Assembly (NCBI GenBank): GCA_023248155.1
Contig: JAHFFE010000002.1
Coordinates: 1-42,262 of the forward strand
Length of the DNA: 42,262 nucleotides
Direction of reading: 5' to 3'
Source of the DNA: Candidatus Omnitrophota bacterium
GTDB taxonomy: Bacteria > Omnitrophota > Gorgyraeia > 1-14-0-20-64-10
Under the pieces are notes generated by a model that searched no databases, was not told where the DNA came from, and saw only the letters and a list, made by a program, of their open reading frames with translations. The translations under genes and the position numbers were made by a program. Shown here one piece after another: positions 33,791 to 40,771 of the stretch; position 1 is the stretch's first letter; every line of letters begins with the position of its first letter.

Positions 33791-34654
33791 TTATAACAAG
33801 AGCCGATCCAAAGTCATCGTAATCAGAATCACCGGAAGATAGAGAATGGAGCTGATAAATAATTGGCGTGCCGCCTGTTCGGTGCGCGTGCGCGCCGCGT
33901 GAACTCCGGCCGCCAGGAAGAGAAGCCCGGCTGCCAGTGCCACGCCAAAATAGATCCAGCTGCAAAACCCATAAGCCGCCGGCAGAAGACTGACCGGAAC
34001 CAGCGCCGCGCAGTACACAATGATCTGGCGGCCCGTCGCGGCGCCGTTTAAATCGATAACCGGCAGCATTTTAAACCCGGCGCGCGCGTAATCGTCGCGA
34101 TGAATCCAGGCGATCGCCAGGAAATGCGGCAGCTGCCAGATGAAAATAATCCAGAATAAAAACCAGGCCCCGATGCCGATGCTGCCGCGCGCCGCGGCCC
34201 AGCCGATTAACGGCGGAATAGCGCCCGGGATCGCGCCGGCCAGCGTGCAGAACGCCGTTGTTTTTTTCAGCGGCGTGTAGATAAACAGGTAACTGACCAG
34301 CGTCAGCGCCGCCAGCGTTCCTGCCAGCGCATTGCATCCGAAAGTCAAAATTAAAAGTCCGGCTGTCGCGGCGATCACTCCAAACGCCATCGCGTTCGGT
34401 TCCTGAACCCGGCCCGACGGGATTGGGCGCTGTTTCGTCCGTTCCATTTGCCGGTCCGGGTCCTGTTCCATCACCTGGTTGAGAATTCCGCAGCCGGCCC
34501 CCACCAGCGCCGTTCCCAAAAGCACAAACCAGAATTCCCTGCGGTTCCACTGATGCGGCGTTCCGAGCAAAAATCCGATCAGCGCGGTGATCAGCGCCAG
34601 CAAAGTCAGCCGGGGTTTGGTCAGTTCAAGGTAGGCGAGAAACTGCGCGGCCAT
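33791..34654 (-). CDS. ctaB: Protoheme IX farnesyltransferase (heme O synthase)
   Basis: CtaB/CyoE transfers farnesyl to heme B to give heme O, the precursor of heme A. The UbiA-family motifs are visible: NQVMEQDPDRQMERTKQRP (first Asp-rich loop) and HFLAIAWIHRDDYARAGFKML. About eight or nine hydrophobic helices follow the family pattern. The start is MAAQFLAYLELTKPRLT (ATG 34654); the tracked start runs 58 residues into ctaA. No clear Shine-Dalgarno sequence precedes it. Confidence 0.94.
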   Translation of the reverse strand: MAAQFLAYLELTKPRLTLLALITALIGFLLGTPHQWNRREFWFVLLGTALVGAGCGILNQVMEQDPDRQMERTKQRPIPSGRVQEPNAMAFGVIAATAGLLILTFGCNALAGTLAALTLVSYLFIYTPLKKTTAFCTLAGAIPGAIPPLIGWAAARGSIGIGAWFLFWIIFIWQLPHFLAIAWIHRDDYARAGFKMLPVIDLNGAATGRQIIVYCAALVPVSLLPAAYGFCSWIYFGVALAAGLLFLAAGVHAARTRTEQAARQLFISSILYLPVILITMTLDRLLL

Positions 34655-34668
34655 GGGGGAATTGGAGA

Positions 34669-35526
34669 TCAGGAGGGCCGGACTAAACGCCAATAAATGG
34701 CGATTAATAGTTTCCAGCTGCTGGCCAGCAGCAGCGCGCCAAACGCCACATGCGCCGTGGCGACCAGCGGGTGGGCCCGCGTCACTAAGATGACCAGTCC
34801 GATTCCAATCTGGCCCAGCAACACCCACGCAATCAGCGTGGCCGGTTTTCGGAAAAGAGATTGAGATCGCAGCACGCCGAGGACTTCTCCGGTTGTTTTA
34901 CCGGCCGCGATGAAAACGGCAACCGCGCCAAACAGGTGGGCGATTATCAACAGCGGAATCCAGCCGATATGCCGGATTGAGGCGCCGAGGATTAACTGGC
35001 CGTAAAGCGTCATCAGCGTAATCAACGTCCATTGAAAAAGAATAATGGGTGAATAGTGCGTTGTCGAGGAGGGTTCCGGTTCTTCATGCCAGGCAGGGGA
35101 GAGTACCATCGTCAGCACGGCCAGCGTCGAGAAAAATGTTTGTCCCAGCACGGCATGCACGATCGAAATTTGAGCCGGCAGTTTCAGAAGGACGGTTATG
35201 CCGCCCAGTATTCCTTGAAGGACGACCATGCCGAACGAAGCGAGCGCCAGCCATCGGACTTGTTTACGCGGCTCCACGCGCAAGATCCAAATCAGTTGGA
35301 TTAGCGTCAGCAGCCCGACTCCGGCGGCGATGACGCGGTGGCTGTGTTCGAATCGGACGCCGCCGACCATCGGCGGGAACAACGTGCCGAACGAGAGCGG
35401 CCAGTCGGGAACGGACAGGCCGGAATCGGTGGAAGTGACCAGCGCTCCGGCGATGATCAGGATAAATCCGCAGAGCGTTGTGGCCAGCGAGAAACGATAA
35501 AGCGCTTTATTGGAAGCAGAGGACAT
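34669..35526 (-). CDS. ctaA: Heme A synthase
   Basis: CtaA oxidises the heme O methyl group to make heme A. The 285-residue protein has eight hydrophobic helices in two four-helix halves. The conserved His residues are seen in FEHSHR (His61, His63), SIVHAVLGQ (His124), IAHLFGA and TAHVAFG. The Glu of EHSHR, required in B. subtilis, is kept. Its ATG overlaps the ctaD stop (TAATG). Confidence 0.94.
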   Translation of the reverse strand: MSSASNKALYRFSLATTLCGFILIIAGALVTSTDSGLSVPDWPLSFGTLFPPMVGGVRFEHSHRVIAAGVGLLTLIQLIWILRVEPRKQVRWLALASFGMVVLQGILGGITVLLKLPAQISIVHAVLGQTFFSTLAVLTMVLSPAWHEEPEPSSTTHYSPIILFQWTLITLMTLYGQLILGASIRHIGWIPLLIIAHLFGAVAVFIAAGKTTGEVLGVLRSQSLFRKPATLIAWVLLGQIGIGLVILVTRAHPLVATAHVAFGALLLASSWKLLIAIYWRLVRPS

Positions 35527-37265
35527 TAGTGCCCTCCTTTTCCGCCACCCTTTTCCGTTTGAAGGATAAAATCTTTTTTGGCTCCCGGCACCGAAAATTC
35601 ATACGGATCCGAGTGGACCGTGACCGGTTCCGGGAAATTGCCGTGGGGAGGAGGGGACGTGGTGACCCATTCCAGCGTGGTTGCTTCCCACGGATTATTA
35701 CCGGCCTTTTTGCCTTTGACCATGCTGGTGAAGAAATTAAAAATCAGAATCAACTGTGAAAGCATCAGGCAAAAGGCCGAAATGCTCATGAACCGGTTTA
35801 AGTCGGTGAAATGGACCAGGCCCGCGTACTGCGTGTAATCGTAAATGCGGCGAGGCATGCCGCCGATGCCCAGCGCGAACATCGGGAACATGACGCCGTT
35901 GAAGAAAATGAATGTCAGGAGAAAGTGCAATTTGCCCAGCCGTTCGTTCAGCATCCGGCCGAACATTTTCGGGTACCAGAACGTGATGCCGGCGAACGCG
36001 CCGAACAGCGACCCGCCGAACAGCACATAGTGCAAATGTCCGACGACAAAATAGGTATCGTGGAAATACATGTCCACCGGCGTTGAGGCCAGATAGATGC
36101 CGGTCAGCCCGCCGATTAAAAACATCGAGATAAATCCGAGCGCGTGCAGCATCGGCGTGGTTAACCGCAGCGAACCTTTCCAGAGCGTGCCGAGCCAGCT
36201 GAAAATTTTTACGCCGGTCGGAACCGCGATCAGCATCGTTGAAACCATGAATGTGGTGCCCAGCGCCGGGTTCATGCCGGTCTGGAACATATGGTGCGCC
36301 CATACCAGAAAACCAACGGCGCCGATCGAGACCGACGAATAAGCGATTACTTTGTAGCCGAACAACGGTTTGCGCGCGAACGTCGGCAGAATGTCCGACA
36401 CAAAACCCATCGCCGGCAGGATCATGATGTAAACGGCCGGGTGCGAATAGAACCAGAACAGATGCTGCCAGAGAATCGGCTGGCCGCCCGCGTGCGTCAG
36501 CGTTTCTCCGCTGACGATCAGGTTGGCCGGCAGGAAAAAACTGGTTCCCAGCGTGCGGTCCAGCAGCAGCAGGATCATCGCCGAGGCCAGCACCGGCGTG
36601 GCCAGCAGCGTCAGGACGGCCGTCGTGAACAGCGCCCAGATCGAGATCGGCATCCGGTGAAAGCTCATCCCCGGCGCGCGCAGGTTGATGATGGTGGCCA
36701 CATAGTTGACGGCGCCGGCGATCGATGAGAAACCGAGCACGATCACGCCGATCACCCAGAGTGTTTGTCCGGCGCCTGAAGTTTGGGTCAGCGCCGAGAG
36801 CGGCGGGTAAGCGGTCCATCCGGAAGCGGCCGCACTTCCTTCCACAAAGAAACCGGCCAGCACAATGACGGCTGCCGGAACAAAAAGCCAGTAGGAGAGC
36901 ATGTTCAGCCGCGGGAACGCCATGTCGCCGGCGCCGATCTTCAGTGGAATCAAATAGTTGCCGAACGCGCCGACCAGCAGCGGAATCACGCCGAAGAAAA
37001 TCATGATCGAACCGTGCATCGTGAACAGCACATTGTAAAATTCAGGGACCAGCACGCCGCCCGGGTATCCGTCCGGCGCGATTTTTTCCATGAACGACAG
37101 CGGCTGACCCGGCCAGCCAAGCTGCCAGCGGATCAGCATCGCCAGCAGGCCGCCGACCACCATGAACAGCAGGGAACTGATCAGGAACTGAATGCCGATC
37201 ACTTTATGATCGGTCGAGAAAACATATTTCGTCCAGAAACTTTGTTTGTGTGCGGGTGCGCTCAT
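35526..37265 (-). CDS. ctaD: Cytochrome c oxidase subunit I, A2-type heme-copper oxidase
   Basis: Subunit I holds heme a and the heme a3-CuB site where O2 is reduced. All ligands are visible: His84 (MHGSIM), His275 with Tyr279 in WFYSHPAVY, His324 and His325 (WAHHMF), and His402, His410, His412 near the end. In helix VI the usual A1-type Glu (HPEVY) is missing and is replaced by the YS-HPAVY arrangement that defines the A2 subfamily. The K-channel Lys is present in PTGVKIFSWLG. ATG 37265 is chosen for its ATGA overlap with ctaC. A C-terminal hydrophilic tail follows the last helix. Confidence 0.95.
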   Translation of the reverse strand: MSAPAHKQSFWTKYVFSTDHKVIGIQFLISSLLFMVVGGLLAMLIRWQLGWPGQPLSFMEKIAPDGYPGGVLVPEFYNVLFTMHGSIMIFFGVIPLLVGAFGNYLIPLKIGAGDMAFPRLNMLSYWLFVPAAVIVLAGFFVEGSAAASGWTAYPPLSALTQTSGAGQTLWVIGVIVLGFSSIAGAVNYVATIINLRAPGMSFHRMPISIWALFTTAVLTLLATPVLASAMILLLLDRTLGTSFFLPANLIVSGETLTHAGGQPILWQHLFWFYSHPAVYIMILPAMGFVSDILPTFARKPLFGYKVIAYSSVSIGAVGFLVWAHHMFQTGMNPALGTTFMVSTMLIAVPTGVKIFSWLGTLWKGSLRLTTPMLHALGFISMFLIGGLTGIYLASTPVDMYFHDTYFVVGHLHYVLFGGSLFGAFAGITFWYPKMFGRMLNERLGKLHFLLTFIFFNGVMFPMFALGIGGMPRRIYDYTQYAGLVHFTDLNRFMSISAFCLMLSQLILIFNFFTSMVKGKKAGNNPWEATTLEWVTTSPPPHGNFPEPVTVHSDPYEFSVPGAKKDFILQTEKGGGKGGH

Positions 37266-37924
37266 TCGGTTGCCTTCGTTTCGACCAGCCATTTCTCAAA
37301 ATCAGCCATCGGTTCCGTAGTCACAAAACCTTTCATGCGGTAATGGCCCAGTCCGCACAGTTCTGCGCAGCGAATCTCAAACTCACCCGCCTTCACCGCT
37401 TCCAGCCAGATAGTGATGTTCAGGCCGGGAACGGCGTCCTGCTTCATGCGGAATTCCGGAACGAAGAAACTGTGGATGACATCTTTGGAGCTGACGATCA
37501 GCTTGACCGGCGTTCCGACCGGCATATGCAGCTGGTTGATCGTGCTGATGTCGTCGGGCGTGTCGTACTGTCCGTCGGGGCCGGGGTACAGCACATTCCA
37601 GGCGAACTGTTCGGCCGTCAGTTTCAATTCAACGGACGTTGCCGGCATCTGCTTGGGGAAACGGACCTGCGCCCAGACTTTTTGGCTGGCGATCGTGAGC
37701 CCCAGCAGAATGATCGCCGGGATTACGGTCCAGACCACTTCCAGCACCGTGTTGCCGTGAACATAGCTGGCTTTATGGCCGGGCCGCGCGCGGTATTTCA
37801 GAACAAAAAACAGCAGAACGCCCTGCACCAGGAAAAAGAAAAACCCGGTGATCCAGACAATAGCCCAAAAAAGCTGGTCTACTTTCGGGCCGATCGTCGA
37901 TACGCTTTCAGGCATCCATCCCAT
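37262..37924 (-). CDS. ctaC: Cytochrome c oxidase subunit II with CuA site
   Basis: The 220-residue protein has two N-terminal membrane helices (about residues 18-45 and 60-80) and a periplasmic cupredoxin domain. CuA ligands are His151 (DVIHSFFVP) and RCAELCGLGHYRM with Cys186, Glu188, Cys190, His194 and Met197. There is no fused C-terminal cytochrome c domain, so it is not a classic caa3 subunit; the separate diheme cytochrome encoded at the start of the operon may serve instead. No lipobox is apparent. Confidence 0.95.
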   Translation of the reverse strand: MGWMPESVSTIGPKVDQLFWAIVWITGFFFFLVQGVLLFFVLKYRARPGHKASYVHGNTVLEVVWTVIPAIILLGLTIASQKVWAQVRFPKQMPATSVELKLTAEQFAWNVLYPGPDGQYDTPDDISTINQLHMPVGTPVKLIVSSKDVIHSFFVPEFRMKQDAVPGLNITIWLEAVKAGEFEIRCAELCGLGHYRMKGFVTTEPMADFEKWLVETKATE

Positions 37925-37948
37925 GCGCGGCAGTCCGTTCCTTTTTTA

Positions 37949-38656
37949 TTACAGGCTGAAGCTGACCGACTTCATCTCGCCGTCGGCGACGGTGACTTCC
38001 TGAGACTTGGTTCCCAGTTTTTCCTGCCAGACTTTCACCGTATATTTCCCGGCCGGAACTCCCTTGATCGAGAACGAACCATCCGGTCCGGTTACCGCGA
38101 AGAATGGGTGCGAGAAAATGTTGCCCCAGGCCATCATCCAGGGGTGCACATTGCACTTAATCGGGATTCCGACTTCCGCTTGATCAAACACTTTGGCGCT
38201 TTTCATTCCCTTGGTCGGTTGCGCCAGATTAAACTTCTTGTTCATTTTCGCCTGGCAGTTCACGTTGTGCAGCGTTCCGTCGTTGTTGATGATCTCAACT
38301 TTTTGTCCGACCTGCGCCGCGAAGACATGCGGTTCATACATACAGCCGACTTGCACCAGCTGCACCGCGTTGGCCGGGGCCGGGTAGCTGCCGGTCACGC
38401 CGTCGAGATAAACAACCGCGTATTGCAGATTTCCGCCGTTGGCGACGACATCCTGCTTGACGACCGTATCCTTGTGCTGACTCAGGCAGACCGGATCGGC
38501 GGCCATCTTGATTTTTTCACAAACAGGAGCAGCCGAGGAGAGCATCACTTTTCCGCTGATTTCCGCGCCGCCGGCGGCGGCCGCCGGTTTGGCTCCCGCG
38601 CCTGAGAACGCCACCACCGATAACGCCAACAAAGAAACAACCGTAATTTTTTTCAT
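37949..38656 (-). CDS. Exported cupredoxin-like (plastocyanin-type) copper protein
   Basis: The 235-residue protein has a Sec signal peptide and a cupredoxin fold with likely blue-copper ligands His130 (TLHNVN), Cys168, His171 and Met174 in KCNVHPWM. A carboxypeptidase-regulatory-like Ig domain (GSFSIKGVPAGKYTVKVWQ) follows. Cysteine pairs elsewhere (CEKIKMAADPVC; VGCMYE) may form disulfides or further metal sites. ATG 38656 has AAGGAG 8 nt upstream. Its position between the cytochrome c and ctaC suggests it carries electrons or copper to the oxidase (inference). Confidence 0.85.
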   Translation of the reverse strand: MKKITVVSLLALSVVAFSGAGAKPAAAAGGAEISGKVMLSSAAPVCEKIKMAADPVCLSQHKDTVVKQDVVANGGNLQYAVVYLDGVTGSYPAPANAVQLVQVGCMYEPHVFAAQVGQKVEIINNDGTLHNVNCQAKMNKKFNLAQPTKGMKSAKVFDQAEVGIPIKCNVHPWMMAWGNIFSHPFFAVTGPDGSFSIKGVPAGKYTVKVWQEKLGTKSQEVTVADGEMKSVSFSL

Positions 38657-38672
38657 GGGTAATACTCCTTGT

Positions 38673-40028
38673 TCAGTTGAGTACGAGATCGATCCAGGAC
38701 GAGTTCGACCGGTGCCGGCCCTGTTCATTACTGCTGCCTTCCCAGGCCATAAACCCGATTCCGACCCGTCCGTTCTTCATAAGTGATACGCCTTTTTCAA
38801 ACTCCGGCTGCAACGGCCGCCGGATCATTAAAGTCCATTCTCCGTCGGCATAACTTGCCGAGGTCGGGCGGCTGCCGTTCCATTTTTCAGGTGCCGCCAG
38901 CGAGAGTCCCGCGGTTTCTTTCGCTTCCGGCCAGCCGGCTGCCCAATAGATCAAGTCAAGTTCAGGCGATCCGGTCGAAGGCCAGCCGCGCAGTGATCCG
39001 CCGGCCCATTTCGCGCGCGCATCGGCCATCAACGCGACGGCCAGCGCGTCGGGCGTTCCTTCTTTCGTTTCATTCAGATCGTGCCACTGTAATCGCAGCA
39101 GCACTGTCTTTCCGTCGTGCAGTGCCTGCGCTGAAACCGCGATGATCCTCGCCGGGACCAGTTCGCCATTCACATAATAGTTGCTGGCCATCCGCAGATC
39201 GGTCCGCTCGGCCCTCTGCCAGAGCGGGTCATCGGCCGATTCCGGCAGCGCATCAACAGCGGCGGCATTCAGCGTGCGGCTCCAGTTCGATTTGACTTGC
39301 AGCGAATGGACATAATAAGCCAGATTCCAGGCATCTTCCGTTTTCACCGCATCGGCGTAGGAAGGCATCGGCGTTCCATCAATCCCGGCGATCAGCCGCG
39401 TTACGATGTCGCGCGGTTCCGACCCGCCGCGGTAATTCCAGCCATAGGTCAGATCGGCCGAGCGGATCGGATTATTCCACTGATCCACCAACGTCGGGGC
39501 CGAAGGTCCGTCGGCGCGGCCGGCGGCGCCGTGGCAGGCGTTGCAGCCCAGCTGCGTGTACAGTTCCTTGCCTTTGGTCATGTCCGCTTTAAATTCGCCG
39601 GGATCTCTTCCCATATTCAGAACTTCCGTTTTTTGATCAGGCGTAAAAACCGACGGGGCCAAACTCTTGATGTAATAGACCAGCTGCCAGCGCGATTCCT
39701 CGGGCAATTTATCGAAGTTGGGCATCCGCGAGCCGGGAAGTCCTTCGGAGATTGTTTTGTAGAGATTTTCGTCGGTTGGGATCGTTCCGCTGGCCGTGGT
39801 GCGGAATTTGTAAACGCCGTCGGTCAGTACGCGCGGGCGCGGCAGCATTTTGCTGGCGTCGCGGCCATCCCCGGCGCCGCCGGCGCCGTGGCAGCGCGCG
39901 CAATTTTCCTCGAAAAGCCGGGCCCCTTCGGCTAAATCCACCGCCGGTTTCTCAGCCAGCGCGGATGCAGACGGTACGAATGAAAGCAGAATTGCCAAAC
40001 TGACAACCAACGAACGATTATTTACCAT
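38673..40028 (-). CDS. Diheme cytochrome c fused to an ethylbenzene-dehydrogenase-like heme-binding domain
   Basis: After a Sec signal peptide, two cytochrome c domains carry CARCH (Cys43 to His47) and CNACH (Cys162 to His166), with likely axial Met in SRMPNF and TPMPSY. From about residue 265 a distinct domain begins (LRMASNYYVNGELVPARIIA; LLRLQWHDLNE; then IYWAAGWP and a final WIDLVLN). It resembles the heme-b-binding domain of ethylbenzene dehydrogenase and cytochrome c-552-like proteins. The protein is therefore a probable multi-heme periplasmic carrier feeding the oxidase. It is the first gene of the cta run and has its own promoter. Confidence 0.85.
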   Translation of the reverse strand: MVNNRSLVVSLAILLSFVPSASALAEKPAVDLAEGARLFEENCARCHGAGGAGDGRDASKMLPRPRVLTDGVYKFRTTASGTIPTDENLYKTISEGLPGSRMPNFDKLPEESRWQLVYYIKSLAPSVFTPDQKTEVLNMGRDPGEFKADMTKGKELYTQLGCNACHGAAGRADGPSAPTLVDQWNNPIRSADLTYGWNYRGGSEPRDIVTRLIAGIDGTPMPSYADAVKTEDAWNLAYYVHSLQVKSNWSRTLNAAAVDALPESADDPLWQRAERTDLRMASNYYVNGELVPARIIAVSAQALHDGKTVLLRLQWHDLNETKEGTPDALAVALMADARAKWAGGSLRGWPSTGSPELDLIYWAAGWPEAKETAGLSLAAPEKWNGSRPTSASYADGEWTLMIRRPLQPEFEKGVSLMKNGRVGIGFMAWEGSSNEQGRHRSNSSWIDLVLN

Positions 40029-40064
40029 ACGAATTAGACCCTTCCTCTATTATATAAAGGACTT

Positions 40065-40093
40065 ATTCTAGCCGATTTGGCAGGGTGTTTCAA
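40065..40093 (-). promoter_or_regulatory. Promoter of the cytochrome c / cta operon
   Basis: On the minus strand TTGAAA (40093-40088) and TAGAAT (40070-40065) are 17 bases apart. The expected start is near 40058, giving a leader of about 30 nt with GGAAGGG 10 nt before the ATG. I see no operator in it. The -35 element lies 8 bases from the right-hand repeat copy at 40101. Confidence 0.7.
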
Positions 40094-40100
40094 GACCGGG

Positions 40101-40126
40101 GCTTACTTGTAGGTCAGGTAAGGGGA
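40101..40126. repeat. 26-bp direct repeat, copy 1 (orphan metH 3' end)
   Basis: This 26-bp sequence, beginning GCTTACTTGTAGG on the plus strand, is identical to 40746-40771. On the minus strand it reads as the last seven codons and stop of MetH (SPYLTYK, TAA). Here it is not joined to a metH frame, so it is a displaced duplicate. It lies between the antitoxin stop and the cta promoter. Confidence 0.95.
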
Positions 40127-40132
40127 TCTTGT

Positions 40133-40402
40133 TTAAGCGATCTTAAGTCGGCCTGTTACATACTTGTGCAGTACGCTGGCTATCAATGTCTGGTATGGAA
40201 GCCCCTCCTGAATCGCTTTGGTTTGAATGGCCTGCAGATCGTTTTCCGACAGCCGAATATTGATCCGGCTGTTTTTCCGCAGAGTCATTCGAGCGCTTTG
40301 AATATAGCGCTGCAATTCTTTTCCGGTTGAATGCGCCGAGCGCCACTCTCCTCGCTCAACCGAATTTTTCAAGGCAGCTTCTTCTTTGTCAAGTTTTCGC
40401 AT
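40133..40402 (-). CDS. CopG/BrnA-like antitoxin
   Basis: The 89-residue protein has a charged N-terminal half (MRKLDKEEAALKNSVERGEW) and a ribbon-helix-helix-like C-terminus (RINIRLSENDLQAIQTKAIQ, then LPYQTLIASVLHKYVTGRL). This pattern matches the antitoxin partner of small BrnT-like toxins as I remember it. It should bind the operon promoter and neutralise the toxin. The gene follows the toxin gene by 16 nt, in the toxin-first order typical of brnTA-type loci. A G8 tract stands in the ribosome binding site position. Confidence 0.88.
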   Translation of the reverse strand: MRKLDKEEAALKNSVERGEWRSAHSTGKELQRYIQSARMTLRKNSRINIRLSENDLQAIQTKAIQEGLPYQTLIASVLHKYVTGRLKIA

Positions 40403-40409
40403 GGTAAGT

Positions 40410-40417
40410 CCCCCCCC
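40410..40417 (-). promoter_or_regulatory. G8 tract in the antitoxin ribosome-binding region
   Basis: Eight consecutive G residues (minus strand) lie between the toxin stop and the antitoxin start, 7 nt from the ATG. They occupy the expected Shine-Dalgarno position. Such homopolymers can change length by slippage, which would alter the antitoxin translation signal (inference). Confidence 0.5.
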
Positions 40418-40418
40418 G

Positions 40419-40694
40419 TTAATTCAGTCGCAGATATTTTTTGGTTAATTTTCGGCTGGGAATAATGGTTTTAAGAAACAACTCATCTCCCTGGTCCACA
40501 AATGGAACGATATAGGCATATCCGCGAATCTCAACCACAAAGATTTTCTGGTGGCCGTACCTCTCCTTGCTGGGATGATCGAGAATGTCGAGCAACCCAC
40601 TCTGTTCAATGGCCGCAAGAACTTCTTCGAAAGAAACCCCTCGTTCTCGAACGAGCTGGTTGTTTTTGGACAAATCCCATCGATAAGGTGCCAC
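40419..40694 (-). CDS. BrnT-like toxin
   Basis: The 91-residue protein begins MAPYRWDLSKNNQLVRERG and continues with VSFEEVLAAIEQSGLLDI, YGHQKIFVVEIRGYAYIVPF and a final FLKTIIPSRKLTKKYL. This is the pattern of BrnT-like RelE-fold toxins (small RNases that block translation), recalled from family members. The start is a GTG. It lies at or next to the predicted transcription start, so the message may be leaderless. The antitoxin gene follows 16 nt downstream. The pair is bounded by the duplicated metH 3' end. Confidence 0.87.
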   Translation of the reverse strand: MAPYRWDLSKNNQLVRERGVSFEEVLAAIEQSGLLDILDHPSKERYGHQKIFVVEIRGYAYIVPFVDQGDELFLKTIIPSRKLTKKYLRLN

Positions 40695-40729
40695 AATGGA
40701 AAGATATCACATTGTGTGCCTATTGTCAA
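40692..40729 (-). promoter_or_regulatory. Toxin-antitoxin promoter with overlapping inverted-repeat operator
   Basis: On the minus strand TTGACA (40729-40724) and TATCTT (40706-40701) are 17 bases apart, so transcription should begin near 40694, the toxin GTG. A CACAATG/CATTGTG inverted repeat (40692-40698 and 40710-40716) straddles the -10 element. This is a likely site for the antitoxin to repress the operon. Confidence 0.7.
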
Positions 40730-40745
40730 TCTTTCGGGAAGGAGA

Positions 40746-40771
40746 GCTTACTTGTAGGTCAGGTAAGGGGA
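40746..40771. repeat. 26-bp direct repeat, copy 2 (within metH 3' end)
   Basis: This copy forms the true end of metH (codons for SPYLTYK plus TAA and two bases) and is identical to 40101-40126. The two copies are offset by 645 bp and enclose the toxin-antitoxin pair with its promoter. Confidence 0.95.

Noticed and set aside
35737-36819. 360-aa minus-strand ORF inside ctaD in another frame
   Set aside because: It lies wholly in ctaD, whose metal ligands are all intact, and is Arg/His/Ala-rich with no family pattern.
37250-38605. 451-aa plus-strand ORF antisense to ctaC and the cupredoxin gene
   Set aside because: The opposite strand encodes well-conserved ctaC and a cupredoxin. The ORF has Arg/His/Asp-rich composition of a shadow frame and no recognisable motif.
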